Shown here: positions 25,293 to 34,433 of the stretch, one piece after another
How the letters are laid out: every line of letters begins with the position of its first letter
Numbering within the stretch: position 1 is the first letter of the stretch
NCBI RefSeq assembly: GCF_000472925.1
Contig: NZ_AXAS01000049.1
Location: 1 to 64,000 of the forward strand
Source: Bradyrhizobium sp. Ec3.3
GTDB taxonomy: Bacteria > Pseudomonadota > Alphaproteobacteria > Rhizobiales > Xanthobacteraceae
DNA: 64,000 nt
Direction of reading: 5' to 3'
Made by a program: the position numbers and the translations under genes
Notes under the pieces: generated by a model
Database searches by the model: none
What the model was told of the DNA's origin: nothing
Seen by the model: only the letters and a program-made list of their open reading frames with translations

Positions 25293-25416
25293 ATGGAACT
25301 CCGGCATTTTGCGCTACTTCATAGCCGTAGCAGAGGAAGGAAGCTTCTTGATCGCGGCGGAGCGGCGCTTGCACACCGCGCAGCCCTCGTTGAGCCGGCA
25401 GATTCGCGATCTGGAG
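25293..25416 (+). pseudogene. LysR family regulator, frameshifted remnant
   Basis: The ATG at 25293 starts MELRHF, then shifts: four T residues at 25307-25310, where three would continue the frame. The +1 frame then reads RYFIAVAEEGSFLIAAERRLHTAQPSLSRQIRDLE, a textbook LysR N-terminal HTH, and ends at about 25416. Everything after the first 45 residues is missing and is replaced by intergenic repeat sequence. Both the frameshift and the truncation make it non-functional. Confidence 0.88.
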
Positions 25417-25439
25417 TGGGGGGCGAAGCGCCGTCTAGC

Positions 25440-25541
25440 GGACGATGCTTCGCATCGCCGCGAGAACCATGAAGGCCCCCGCTGCAGCATCTCGGCCCGC
25501 ATCCTTCGAGACGGCCACTGCGCGGCCTCCTCAGGATGAGG
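25440..25541. repeat. Intergenic repeat, family F copy 2
   Basis: GC-rich repeat with GATGCTTCGCATC near its left end and CCTCCTCAGGATGAG at its right end, matching in reverse the 4414-4460 element. It replaces the 3' part of the LysR remnant. Confidence 0.6.
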
Positions 25542-25573
25542 GATTGAGAGCGGGGTTTCGCTCTCTCTCTCCT

Positions 25574-25679
25574 CGTCATTCCGGGGCGCGACGAAGTCGC
25601 GAGCCCGTAATCCATCGGGCCACTGAGACGGCCGCTCAATGGATTCCGGGCTCGCGCTGACGCGCGCCCCGGAATGACG
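25574..25679. repeat. Palindromic repeat, family B copy 2
   Basis: 106 bases with inverted ends CGTCATTCCGGGGCGCG / CGCGCCCCGGAATGACG and a related inner pair around AATCCAT / ATGGATT. It lies 8 bases from the stop of the converging metallohydrolase gene and is a probable terminator for it. Confidence 0.85.
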
Positions 25680-25687
25680 GAGATGCA

Positions 25688-26494
25688 TCACTTCACAAAC
25701 GACCGCGTCGGCGGCAGGTGCAGCGCCCAGGCATCGACCTTGTCGCTGGCGCGCCGATAGATCTCGGTGACCAGCGGATCGTGCCCGGGGATGAAGCGAT
25801 CGGGATGACCGGCGAGGCGCTCGATCGTCTCCCAGCCTGCGGCCATGTCGCCGACGTTATAGACGATCGGGAACGGGCTGCGCCGCTGCAGATTGGCGAA
25901 ATAGTGCGCGGCGTCGGAGGCGAGCACCACGGGCCCGCGCGCGGTCTCGACCCTGACCACCTGCAAACCGTCGGAATGACCGCCGACGCGGTGCACGGTC
26001 ACGCCAGGCGCCACCTCGCCGTCGCCGGAATAGAAGCTGACGCGCTCGCCATAGACATGGCGCACCATCTGCGTGACGTGCTCGACCGAGAACGGATGTC
26101 GCAATAAGCCGTTGCACATGCAGCGGCCCGTCGCGTAAGCCATCTCACGCTCCTGCAGATGGAAACGCGCATTCGGAAAGCGATCGAGATTGCCGGCGTG
26201 GTCGTAGTGCAGATGCGTCACGATGATGTCGGCAATGGCTGAGGCCTTGACGCCAAAATGCTCGAGCGCGTCGACCGGATTGAGCGTCAGCTTGCGGGCG
26301 CGCAAGGTGGCTTCCTCGGCGTTGAACCCGGTATCGACCAGGATATCGCGGCCGCCCCCGCGGATCAGCCAGACGAAATAGTCGAGATCCTGCGCGGTGC
26401 TATCGTGCGGGTCCGGCGACAGGAAGTTCATGTGGGGGGTGCGGGGCGACATCGTCGCGTAGCGCAGCGCGTAGACTTCGTAGAGGTTTCCCAT
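25688..26494 (-). CDS. Metallo-beta-lactamase-fold hydrolase, lactonase-like
   Basis: A 268-residue MBL-fold enzyme with intact zinc ligands: THLHYDHAG, the later His in GGHSDG, Asp in LASDAAHYF, and His in PGHDP. The arrangement fits the N-acyl-homoserine lactonase/AttM-like group of dizinc lactonases, so quorum-signal or other lactone opening is plausible (inference). ATG at 26494. It is divergent from the caspase-like gene; a CRP-type palindrome lies about 100 bases upstream of this start. Confidence 0.87.
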   Translation of the reverse strand: MGNLYEVYALRYATMSPRTPHMNFLSPDPHDSTAQDLDYFVWLIRGGGRDILVDTGFNAEEATLRARKLTLNPVDALEHFGVKASAIADIIVTHLHYDHAGNLDRFPNARFHLQEREMAYATGRCMCNGLLRHPFSVEHVTQMVRHVYGERVSFYSGDGEVAPGVTVHRVGGHSDGLQVVRVETARGPVVLASDAAHYFANLQRRSPFPIVYNVGDMAAGWETIERLAGHPDRFIPGHDPLVTEIYRRASDKVDAWALHLPPTRSFVK

Positions 26495-26856
26495 GGTTGC
26501 ACTTTTTTCGTTGAGGGGAGCCTAAAGAGCGGTCGCGAGCACCAAGCCATCGCCGGACGCAAAGGTCAAACGCCGCCTTTCGCCCGGCCCGCATGTGAGA
26601 CCGATCACATTTTTGTCGCGATGGACGCGCTAAGAGGTGTTCCCGCCGGGCCCCCCCTCCGATCGAGCGATGCCGTGACAGCCGCTTTCGTCCCTCCCAT
26701 CTTTCCCGCGACGTCGCGGTCAATTGTCGCGATAATGCCTGTTCTCCAAGCGGTTGACGCCCCCACCCCCCGGTTTGATAATGCAAATTGCGTAAGTTAA
26801 GGTCGCCGCGGCGCAAAGCTCGCGAACGGCGCCTTTTTGGCTGGACCGCGCTCGTT
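26495..26856. other. Divergent intergenic region, lactonase-like / caspase-like
   Basis: 362 bases without a gene. It holds the CRP-type palindrome at 26594-26609 and presumably both promoters. Confidence 0.5.
26594..26609. promoter_or_regulatory. CRP-type palindrome TGTGA-N6-TCACA
   Basis: TGTGAGACCGATCACA matches the CRP consensus half-sites exactly and is followed by TTTTTG. It lies 100 bases from the lactonase-like start and 248 bases from the caspase-like start. A Crp/Fnr gene with CRP-like recognition residues lies at 33504-34178. Confidence 0.7.
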
Positions 26857-28440
26857 ATGAAGATTCGCTTTCTTTCGCTTCTGCTCTTGATGTTCTTGGT
26901 CGTCCTGACCGCTCCATCCTTTGCCGCCGGCGACCGCTATGCGCTGGTCATCGGCAATGCCAAATATCCGGACGCCGACAGCCCGCTGAAGGAGCCGATC
27001 ACCGACGCACGCGACGTCGCCGACGAGCTCAAGCATGACGGCTTTACCGTCGATGTCGGCGAGAACCTGACTGGCGACGGCATGCGCCGCGCCTTCGACA
27101 AGCTCTATGGCAAGATCAAGCCGGGCGCGGTCGTGCTGATCTTCTACAGCGGCTTCGGCATCCAGTCGGCACGCCAGAGCTACATGATCCCGGTCGACGC
27201 CCAGATCTGGACCGAGTCCGACGTGCGCCGTGACGGTTTCAGCATCGAGACAGTGCTCGGCGAGATCAATACTCGCGGCGCCGGCGTCAAGATCGCGCTG
27301 ATCGATGCCTCCAGGCGCAACCCGTTCGAGCGGCGGTTCCGCAGCTTCTCCGCGGGCCTCGCGCCGGTGATCGCGCCGAACGGCACGCTGGTGATGTATT
27401 CGGCCGCCTTGAGCTCGGTGACCTCGGATGGCGGCGGTGACCGCAGCCTGTTCGTCCAGGAACTTTTGAAGGAAATCCGCGTCCCCGACCTGATGGCGGA
27501 GGAAACGCTGAACCGCACCAAGATGGGCGTCACCCGCGCCTCGCGAAACGAGCAGGTGCCATGGATCTCGTCCTCGCTAGCCGAGGATTTCTCCTTCATT
27601 CCCGGCGCCGGCGGATCGCGGCCGACCGCCACGGCGCAGCCGGCCACGCCGCCGCCGGCCCCACCCGCCCCCACACCGCCGGTGGTTGCAAACAACCCGC
27701 CGCCCGCGCCGACACCCGTCCAAACTCCGGCTGCGCCGGCGCCGCCGAAGCCGCAGGTCGAAGCGAATGTAGCGCCGCCTCCCGCACCTGCGCCTTCTCC
27801 CGCGCCAGCCCCTGCGCCATCACCGAAACCGCAGGTTGATGCGGCGATTCCCGCGACGCAGCCGCCAGTGAAGCCGGCCGACGTCGGCACCAGCCCCAAT
27901 ACCGGTGGCAACACCGACACTGGGCCGAGCCAGGCCGCGCTGGCCGACGATCCGACCATCAAGAGCCTGACCGCCAAGATTGCGGCCAACCCCGACGACG
28001 TGAACGCGCTCTACCGGCGCGGTCAGGTCTATGCCAGCAAGGGCGCCTATAACCTTGCGATCAAGGATTTCGACGACACGATCCGGATCAATCCCAAGGA
28101 CGTCGAAGCCCTGAACAACCGCTGCTGGACCCGCACCGTGATCGGCGACCTCCAGGGCGCACTGAAGGATTGCAACGAGGCCCTGCGGCTGCGCCCGAAC
28201 TTCGTCGATGCGCTGGACAGCCGCGGCCTGGTCAACCTGAAATCGGGGGCGGTGAAGAACGCCATCGCGGATTTCGATGCGGCGCTGAAGATCAACCCGC
28301 GCCTGACCTCATCGCTCTATGGGCGAGGGCTTGCCAAGCAGCGCAACGGCTCGGCCTCGGAAGGCGCGCTGGACATTGCGAACGCCAAGGCGATGGATCC
28401 GAACATCGGCCAGGAGTTCGCAAGTTACGGAGTACGTTGA
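26857..28440 (+). CDS. Caspase-fold protein with TPR repeats, catalytic dyad lost
   Basis: A secreted or membrane-anchored protein of 527 residues. A signal sequence covers 1-24 (FLSLLLLMFLVVLTAPSFAA). A caspase/p20-like domain covers about 26-240 (RYALVIGNAKYPDADSPLKEP). A Pro/Ala-rich spacer covers about 255-365, and three or more TPR units cover about 375-515. In active prokaryotic caspase homologues the dyad lies in 'SGHG' and 'DACR'. Here the positions read YSGF100G and IDAS152RRNPF, so His is Phe and Cys is Ser. The domain is probably a binding scaffold, not a protease. ATG at 26857 gives the signal sequence; an upstream frame to 26788 is unlikely. It leads OmpA-like and RND genes and has a paralogue at 48988-49836. 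Confidence 0.88.
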   Translation: MKIRFLSLLLLMFLVVLTAPSFAAGDRYALVIGNAKYPDADSPLKEPITDARDVADELKHDGFTVDVGENLTGDGMRRAFDKLYGKIKPGAVVLIFYSGFGIQSARQSYMIPVDAQIWTESDVRRDGFSIETVLGEINTRGAGVKIALIDASRRNPFERRFRSFSAGLAPVIAPNGTLVMYSAALSSVTSDGGGDRSLFVQELLKEIRVPDLMAEETLNRTKMGVTRASRNEQVPWISSSLAEDFSFIPGAGGSRPTATAQPATPPPAPPAPTPPVVANNPPPAPTPVQTPAAPAPPKPQVEANVAPPPAPAPSPAPAPAPSPKPQVDAAIPATQPPVKPADVGTSPNTGGNTDTGPSQAALADDPTIKSLTAKIAANPDDVNALYRRGQVYASKGAYNLAIKDFDDTIRINPKDVEALNNRCWTRTVIGDLQGALKDCNEALRLRPNFVDALDSRGLVNLKSGAVKNAIADFDAALKINPRLTSSLYGRGLAKQRNGSASEGALDIANAKAMDPNIGQEFASYGVR

Positions 28441-28563
28441 TATTTTTTTGAGATTCGGGGCGCCGCGCCTCGAACCCCCGAGAGCCCCGCGGAGACCAAC
28501 GCAAGGATGACGCAAGGGCCCGTCCGGGCTTGTTGCAGGATTTTTTTGCAGGAGGGACTGGCA

Positions 28564-29238
28564 ATGAGATTGGCTGCAAAGGGCGTGACCGCGATCCTCT
28601 CGATCCTCACGATCGGCGCCGCGCTGACGCTGCCGCTATCGAGCGCATTCGCAGGCGACGACAAGGACACCGGCAACAACGTCACCGAGGACCAGATCGT
28701 GCGAGCGCTGGCGCCGCCGAAGAAGCCCCTGACGCGCGGCCTCTCGATCGGACCGCAAACCACCGATCCGGCGCCGAGCACCGCCGAGACCAAATTGCTC
28801 CAGAGCGTGCGGGGCCGCGCCACGCGCTCGCTCTCGGTGACCGAACGCGAGGAAATCGCAACCGCCGCCAAGGACAAGCCGAATATCGATCTCGAGATCA
28901 CCTTCGACTACAACTCGGCCAACATCAGCGCCAAGTCGATGCCGTCCGTGCAGGCGCTCGGCCGCGCGCTGACCAATCCTGACATCAAGGGCTCGACCTT
29001 CGTCGTCGCCGGCCACACCGACGCCGCTGGCGGCGAGGGCTACAACCAGGACCTGTCCGAGCGCCGCGCTGACGCGATCAAGCGCTACCTCGTCGACAAG
29101 TATAGCATTCCCGCGGCCGACCTCGTCACCGTCGGCTATGGCAAGAGCAAGCTGAAGGATCCGAGCCAGCCGATGGCGGAGGTCAATCGCCGGGTGCAGG
29201 TCGTGAATATGGAAAACAAGACCACCGCGTCCAAGTGA
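28564..29238 (+). CDS. OmpA family peptidoglycan-binding protein
   Basis: A 224-residue exported protein. A signal peptide covers about 1-30. A Pro/Ala/Thr-rich stretch leads to a C-terminal OmpA-like domain (about 108-218): ITFDYNSANIS, GHTDAAGGEGYNQDLSERRA and EVNRRVQVVN, with the Asp and Arg that bind diaminopimelate. ATG at 28564 lies 7 bases after GGAGGG. It follows the caspase-like gene by 123 bases, and similar caspase-like/OmpA pairs suggest a cell-envelope role (inference). Confidence 0.9.
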   Translation: MRLAAKGVTAILSILTIGAALTLPLSSAFAGDDKDTGNNVTEDQIVRALAPPKKPLTRGLSIGPQTTDPAPSTAETKLLQSVRGRATRSLSVTEREEIATAAKDKPNIDLEITFDYNSANISAKSMPSVQALGRALTNPDIKGSTFVVAGHTDAAGGEGYNQDLSERRADAIKRYLVDKYSIPAADLVTVGYGKSKLKDPSQPMAEVNRRVQVVNMENKTTASK

Positions 29239-29296
29239 AGGCGGCACATTGTTCAGGTGACCGGTCGTAATGTCTGTAAATTCGAGTGTCCGATGC

Positions 29297-29321
29297 GCGT
29301 CCCGCAAACCCTGCGGGACGC
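29297..29321 (+). terminator. Hairpin after the OmpA-like gene
   Basis: Perfect 10-bp stem GCGTCCCGCA (29297-29306) / TGCGGGACGC (29312-29321) with a 5-nt loop. Only a weak T-rich tail follows, so it may attenuate instead of ending transcription before the RND genes. Confidence 0.6.
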
Positions 29322-29396
29322 AGCTTCGTTTCGGGGAAACTCTTTCAATAGCGGCCGCGAGCTCGCGGGCCGTGAGCCAGGCAGGATGATCCGGCG

Positions 29397-30326
29397 ATGA
29401 ACATCACCGAATATATCAAGCCTGCGGGAACCGCGCTGTTCATCGTCGCGCTCGGCGTCGGTTATTACTGGTTCGAGAACCGCCATCGCCTGGAGGTAAA
29501 GGAAACACCCGGAGACGCCGTGGTGGTCGTGACGAAATCGACCAATGCCTGCTTCTCCGATCTGGTGCGCGTGACCGGCTTCTTCGTGCCGCGCCGCGAG
29601 GCCGTGGTGACCGCCGACCAGGAAGGATCGCGCGTCACCGACCTCTTCGTCGCCGAAGGTGCCACCGTCACCGAGAACCAGGAACTGGCGCGGCTGAGCC
29701 CGCCTCCGCAGATGCCGGGCCAGCCGGCGCGACCGGGACCGCAAGGACCGATCTCGCTCAAGGCGCCCGCAGCAGGCCTCGTCACCGAAGTCCGCACCGT
29801 CGTCGGCGCTCCGGCCTCGCCGCAGGCCGGCCCGATGTTCCGCATCGCCGTGGGCGGCGAGATCGAACTCGATGCGCAGGTGCCGGCCGTGCATATGCCA
29901 AAACTCAATCCCGGCGCGACGGTGCGGATCAGCCGGGACGATGCCCCCGACCTGATCGGGCGCGTCCGGCTGGTCTCGCCCGAGATCGACCGCGCCACGC
30001 AGCTCGGCCGCGTCCGGATCAGCGTTGCCAACAATCCGTCACTGAAGGTCGGCATGTTTGCCCGCGCCTCCATCGACGCCAAGCGCAGCTGCGGCGTTGC
30101 GGTTCCCAAGACTGCCATTGACCATCTCACCGTCCAGGTGGTCAAAGGAAACACGGTCGAGACGCGACGGGTGCGGGTCGGGCTGACGTCCGACACCGCA
30201 ACCGAAATCCTGGAAGGTCTCGACGTCGGCGAAATCGTCGTGGCCGACGCCGGCTCTTCGCTCCATGACGGCGACCAGATCAAGACAGTCTTCGCCGATG
30301 AACTCGATCGATCGCGAGTACGCTGA
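29397..30326 (+). CDS. RND efflux periplasmic adaptor (MFP/HlyD family)
   Basis: A 309-residue membrane-fusion protein anchored by one N-terminal helix (GTALFIVALGVGYYWF), with beta-barrel and lipoyl-like regions (DLFVAEGATVTENQELARL, APAAGLVTEVRTVVGAPAS). It bridges the RND pump to an outer-membrane channel, which is not encoded nearby. The alpha-helical hairpin is very short, as in small adaptors. Two cysteines, Cys52 (NACFSDLV) and Cys232 (KRSCGVAVP), recur at matching places in the second adaptor at 47920-48804. Its TGA overlaps the ATG of the RND permease by one base. Confidence 0.9.
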   Translation: MNITEYIKPAGTALFIVALGVGYYWFENRHRLEVKETPGDAVVVVTKSTNACFSDLVRVTGFFVPRREAVVTADQEGSRVTDLFVAEGATVTENQELARLSPPPQMPGQPARPGPQGPISLKAPAAGLVTEVRTVVGAPASPQAGPMFRIAVGGEIELDAQVPAVHMPKLNPGATVRISRDDAPDLIGRVRLVSPEIDRATQLGRVRISVANNPSLKVGMFARASIDAKRSCGVAVPKTAIDHLTVQVVKGNTVETRRVRVGLTSDTATEILEGLDVGEIVVADAGSSLHDGDQIKTVFADELDRSRVR

Positions 30327-33300
30327 TGGCTCTCAATATCTCGGCATGGTCGATCCGCAATCCGCTGCCGTCGGTCGTCTTTTCCATCATCCTCCTGATC
30401 CTGGGCTGGGTGTCCTTCACCAAGCTCGCGGTGACGCGATTGCCTTCGGCCGACATCCCCGTGATCTCGGTCGCAGTGTCGCAGTTCGGTGCTGCGCCTG
30501 CGGAGCTTGAGTCGCAGGTCACCAAGACAGTTGAAGACGCAGTCTCCGGCGTCGAGGGCGTGCGGCACATCACTTCGCAGATCACCGACGGCCTGTCGGT
30601 GACCACGATCCAGTTCGCGCTCGAGACCAATACCGACCGCGCGCTGAACGACGTCAAGGACGCGGTGACGCGGGTGCGCTCCAACCTGCCGCAGAACGTC
30701 ACCGAGCCCTTGATCCAGCGCGTCGACGTCATCGGCCTGCCGATCGTCACCTATGCCGCGATCTCGCCCGGCAAGACGCCGGAACAGCTCTCCTATTTCG
30801 TCGACGACGTGGTCAAGCGCGCGCTGCAGGGCGTGCGCGGCGTCGCCCAGGTCGAGCGCATCGGCGGTGTCGAGCGCGAGATTCTGGTCTCGCTCGATCC
30901 TGACCGGCTCCAGGCCATGGGCCTCACCGCCGTCAATGTCAGCCAGAGCCTGCGCGGCACCAATGTCGACGTCGCCGGCGGCCGCGCCGAGATCGGCAAG
31001 AACGACCAGGCGATCCGGACACTGGCCGGCGCCAAGACGCTGAGCGATCTGGCCGGCACCATGATCCCGCTGTTCGGTGGCGGCGAGGTCCGGCTCGACG
31101 ATCTCGGCACTGTCACCGACACCATCGCCGATCGCCGCACCTTCGCCCGCTTCAACGGCGAGCCGGTGGTCGCCCTCGGCATCAAGCGCTCGAAGGGCGC
31201 CAGCGACGTGGTGGTCGCCGCCGCCGTGCAGAAGCGCATCGATGCGCTCAAGATCGCCTATCCCGACGTCGACCTGAAGCTGATCGACACCTCGGTCGAA
31301 TACACCAAGGGCAACTACGAGGCCGCGATCTCGACCCTTTTCGAGGGCGCGATCCTTGCCGTCATCATCGTGCTGCTGTTCCTGCGCGACCTGCGTGCCA
31401 CCATCATCGCCGCGATCTCGCTGCCGCTGTCGATCTTCCCGGCCTTCTGGGCGATGGACCTGCTCGGCTTCTCGCTCAACCTCGTCAGCTTCCTCGCCAT
31501 CACGCTGTCGACCGGCATCTTGGTCGACGACGCCATCGTCGAAATCGAGAACATCGTGCGGCACATGAACATGGGCAAATCGCCCTATCGTGCCGCACTG
31601 GAAGCCGCCGACGAGATCGGGCTCGCGGTCATCGCGATCTCGCTGACGATCATCGCGATCTTTGCGCCCGCCAGCTTCATGTCCGGTATCGCCGGGCAGT
31701 TCTTCAAGCAGTTCGGCATCACCGTCTCGGTGCAGGTGTTCTTCTCGCTGCTCGCCGCGCGCTTCGTCACCCCGATGCTGGCGGCCTATTTCCTCAAGCA
31801 TCACAATCACGAGGAGCCGCCACCCGGCCGCGTGCTGCGCACTTACCACAAGATCGTGGCGTGGTCGGTGAAGCACTATTTCATCACCGTGCTGATCGGC
31901 TTCGGCATCTTCGCCGCCTCGATCTGGAGCATCACGCTGTTGCCGCAGGGCTTCCTGCCGGCGCAGGACAGCGCACGATCGCTGCTCGCGATCGAGCTGC
32001 CGCCGGGCACCCAGCTCTCCTATACCGAAAAGGTAACCGAGGACATCGTCGCGCAGCTGCGCAAGCGGCCCGAGGTGAAGAGCGTGTTCGTCGACGGCGG
32101 CCGCGTCCCGCCGGGCACGCAGGAAGTCCGGCGCGCCTCCCTGATCATCAACTATACGCCGAAGCACGACCGCAAGATCACCCAGCGCGAGCTCGAGTTT
32201 TCGATCGGCCGGGAGCTGGAAAACATCCCGGACATCCGCTTCTGGTTCCTCGACGAGAACGGCCTGCGCGCAATCTCGCTGGTCGTCACCGGCGTCGACG
32301 CCAACATCGTCAACAACGTCGCGAGCGAGCTTGCGACGCAGATGAAGCGGATCCCGACCATCTCCGACGTGATCTCGGAAACCGCGCTCGAGCGGCCCGA
32401 GCTGCGCATCGAGCCCCGCGCCGAGCTTGCGGCTCGACTGGGCGTCTCGACCGAAATCCTGTCGCAGACCATCCGCGTCGCGACCATCGGCGACGTGGGA
32501 CCTGCGCTCGCGAAGTTCGACGTCGGCGACCGTCTGGTGCCGATCCGCGTTCAGCTCGAGGACGCCGCGCGCGGCAATTTGAAAACCCTCGAACAGTTGC
32601 GGGTGCCGCTCGGCGAGCACGGCGAGAAGGGCGGCGTACCGCTCTCGGTCATCGCCGACGTCAAGCTCGACCAGGGTCCGACCACCATCAACCGCTACGA
32701 CCGGGAACGCCAGGCGACCGTAGCCGCCGACCTCGTCGGCCACGCTGCGCTCGGCGATGCCACCAGGAAGATCTACGAGCTGCCGGTGATGAAGAGCCTG
32801 CCGAAGGGCGTGAGGGTCAGCCCGTCCGGCGACGCCGAAAGCCTGAACGAGCTGTCGGACGGTTTTGCCACTGCAATCACCGCCGGCCTGCTGATGGTCT
32901 ATGCCGTGCTGGTGCTGTTGTTCGGCACCTTCCTCCAGCCGATCACCATCCTGTTCTCGCTGCCGCTCTCGATCGGCGGCGCGATCGCGGCACTGCTCGT
33001 GACCGGCAAGCAACTCACAACGCCGGTGTGGATCGGCATTTTGATGCTGATGGGCATCGTGACCAAGAACGCGATCATGCTGGTCGAGTTTGCGATCGAA
33101 GCAATCCGCGCAGGCAAGCCGCGTGACGAAGCCATGATCGACGCCGGCATGAAGCGCGCCCGCCCGATCGTGATGACCACGATCGCGATGGTCGCCGGCA
33201 TGATGCCGAGCGCACTCGCGGTCGGCGCCGGCGGCGAGTTCCGCTCGCCGATGGCACTTGCGGTGATCGGCGGCCTGATCTTCTCGACCGTGCTGTCGCT

Positions 33301-33490
33301 GGTCTTCGTGCCCGCGATGTTCATGGTGATGGATGACATCGGCGCGCTGATCTGGCGCTTCGGCAAGCGGCTGATCGTGCACAGCGCCGATACCGACGCC
33401 GACGAGCACCATGGTGCGCCGACGGTTACGGCTGCACCTGCTGAAGCAACACCGGTGCCAAAGAGCATCGTGCACCCGGCGGCGGAGTAG
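30326..33490 (+). CDS. RND family efflux permease (AcrB/MdtC-like)
   Basis: A 1054-residue inner-membrane proton-driven pump, the full length for the HAE1/AcrB group. It has 12 predicted membrane helices: one near the N-terminus (LPSVVFSIILLILGWVSF), then a periplasmic loop, a helix cluster at about 340-550, a second loop, and a cluster at about 850-1020. The proton-relay motif GILVDDAIVEIENIVRHM (about 395) keeps the paired Asp residues. ATG at 30326 overlaps the adaptor stop, so the two are co-translated. The substrate is not deducible. The C-terminal tail after about residue 1020 is soluble and Ala/Pro-rich. Confidence 0.95.
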   Translation: MALNISAWSIRNPLPSVVFSIILLILGWVSFTKLAVTRLPSADIPVISVAVSQFGAAPAELESQVTKTVEDAVSGVEGVRHITSQITDGLSVTTIQFALETNTDRALNDVKDAVTRVRSNLPQNVTEPLIQRVDVIGLPIVTYAAISPGKTPEQLSYFVDDVVKRALQGVRGVAQVERIGGVEREILVSLDPDRLQAMGLTAVNVSQSLRGTNVDVAGGRAEIGKNDQAIRTLAGAKTLSDLAGTMIPLFGGGEVRLDDLGTVTDTIADRRTFARFNGEPVVALGIKRSKGASDVVVAAAVQKRIDALKIAYPDVDLKLIDTSVEYTKGNYEAAISTLFEGAILAVIIVLLFLRDLRATIIAAISLPLSIFPAFWAMDLLGFSLNLVSFLAITLSTGILVDDAIVEIENIVRHMNMGKSPYRAALEAADEIGLAVIAISLTIIAIFAPASFMSGIAGQFFKQFGITVSVQVFFSLLAARFVTPMLAAYFLKHHNHEEPPPGRVLRTYHKIVAWSVKHYFITVLIGFGIFAASIWSITLLPQGFLPAQDSARSLLAIELPPGTQLSYTEKVTEDIVAQLRKRPEVKSVFVDGGRVPPGTQEVRRASLIINYTPKHDRKITQRELEFSIGRELENIPDIRFWFLDENGLRAISLVVTGVDANIVNNVASELATQMKRIPTISDVISETALERPELRIEPRAELAARLGVSTEILSQTIRVATIGDVGPALAKFDVGDRLVPIRVQLEDAARGNLKTLEQLRVPLGEHGEKGGVPLSVIADVKLDQGPTTINRYDRERQATVAADLVGHAALGDATRKIYELPVMKSLPKGVRVSPSGDAESLNELSDGFATAITAGLLMVYAVLVLLFGTFLQPITILFSLPLSIGGAIAALLVTGKQLTTPVWIGILMLMGIVTKNAIMLVEFAIEAIRAGKPRDEAMIDAGMKRARPIVMTTIAMVAGMMPSALAVGAGGEFRSPMALAVIGGLIFSTVLSLVFVPAMFMVMDDIGALIWRFGKRLIVHSADTDADEHHGAPTVTAAPAEATPVPKSIVHPAAE

Positions 33491-33503
33491 GATTTACCTT
33501 CTC

Positions 33504-34178
33504 CTATTCATTCCTCGCAATCGACGTCAGCTTGGACATGTTCTTCAGCAGAATCCGACCGCGCTGCAGGTCCAGGATCGCTTCCTTGCGCCAGGCCTGG
33601 AGCTGACGGTTGACGCTTTCGCGGGCGGCGCCGACGAAGACGCCGAGCTGCTCCTGCGAGATATGCACCTCCGAACCGAAATCGGCCGCCAGTGCGCAAA
33701 GCCTGCGGGCAAGCCGCACCGGCAGGGGCTGGAGCATGGACTCTTCCATACGCTCGCTCTGCCAGCGGATGCGCTGGCACAGCAGCGTGATGATCTTGAT
33801 CGCGACCTTCGGCTCGCGTTCCAGGAAGGAGAGGAAATCCTCGCGTCGCAGCACGAACAGCTCGCTGGCCTCGCCCGCGGTCGCATCCGCCGTGCGGTTC
33901 TGGCCGTCGAGCACGGCGACCTCGCCGAACAGGTCTCCCGGCCCCATGAAATTCAGCGTCAGCCGGCTGCCGTCGGAGGAGCCGGTTTCAATGCGGACCT
34001 GACCGCGGCGGACGCCGAACAGTGCATCGCCGGGGTCCCCCTTCTGGAACAGCACTTCGCCATTCGCCAGATGCTGGGTGTGGCAGAGATTGGACAAGCG
34101 CTGCAGTTCGTCTGCACCGAGGTCGACGAACATCGGATTCATTCTCAGAATGACCGCAAATTCGGCCTGTTTGCTCAT
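33504..34178 (-). CDS. Crp/Fnr family transcriptional regulator
   Basis: A 224-residue regulator with an N-terminal cyclic-nucleotide-type beta-roll (LANGEVLFQKGDPGDALFGVRRGQVRIETG; GPGDLFGEVAVLDGQNRTADATA, close to the cAMP-site PBC motif with Gly-Glu and Arg) and a C-terminal HTH (ISQEQLGVFVGAARESVNRQLQAW). The recognition helix RESVNR keeps the Arg-Glu-x-x-x-Arg that CRP uses to read TGTGA. No Fnr-type cysteine cluster is seen. ATG at 34178 is preceded by AAGGAAA; a frame open to 34253 runs through a tandem repeat. It converges with the RND gene and may autoregulate through the palindrome at 34287-34302. Confidence 0.92.
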   Translation of the reverse strand: MSKQAEFAVILRMNPMFVDLGADELQRLSNLCHTQHLANGEVLFQKGDPGDALFGVRRGQVRIETGSSDGSRLTLNFMGPGDLFGEVAVLDGQNRTADATAGEASELFVLRREDFLSFLEREPKVAIKIITLLCQRIRWQSERMEESMLQPLPVRLARRLCALAADFGSEVHISQEQLGVFVGAARESVNRQLQAWRKEAILDLQRGRILLKNMSKLTSIARNE

Positions 34179-34204
34179 TGCAATTTCCTTTGCAGGACCT
34201 TGGT

Positions 34205-34244
34205 AATCCCCCCTTGGCAATTCCCCCCTTGGCAATTCCCTTGG
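34205..34244. repeat. Short tandem repeat upstream of the crp-like gene
   Basis: Two and a half units of about 15 bases (CCCCCCTTGGCAATT, the last unit cut short), just 5' of the Crp/Fnr start in its leader. Possible copy-number variation. Confidence 0.75.
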
Positions 34245-34286
34245 AACCATCAAACATCAGAGTCGCGGAAAACCCGCGGAGAGAAG

Positions 34287-34302
34287 TGTGTCATAAGTCA
34301 CA
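34287..34302. promoter_or_regulatory. CRP-type palindrome, one mismatch
   Basis: TGTGTCATAAGTCACA is the CRP pattern with one changed base in the left half-site, followed by TAATTT. It lies 109-124 bases upstream of the Crp/Fnr start (minus strand) and 132 bases upstream of the AsmA gene. Confidence 0.6.
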
Positions 34303-34433
34303 TAATTTTGCAGCACCCCTTGTTTATTTTTGGCCGCTTGGAGCGGTTTCCCCTCCCGGGATAAACTGACGGGCAACGGACGGGTGAGCGGGCCCGGCCG
34401 GGTTCGACGCCGCCAACCGTTTGGAAAGTCGAC

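Noticed and set aside
29465..33475. A 1336-codon open frame on the minus strand opposite the RND genes
   Set aside because: It is the mirror of a well-supported RND adaptor/permease pair. Its product is His/Arg/Asp-rich with no domain, as expected from antisense of GC-rich coding sequence.
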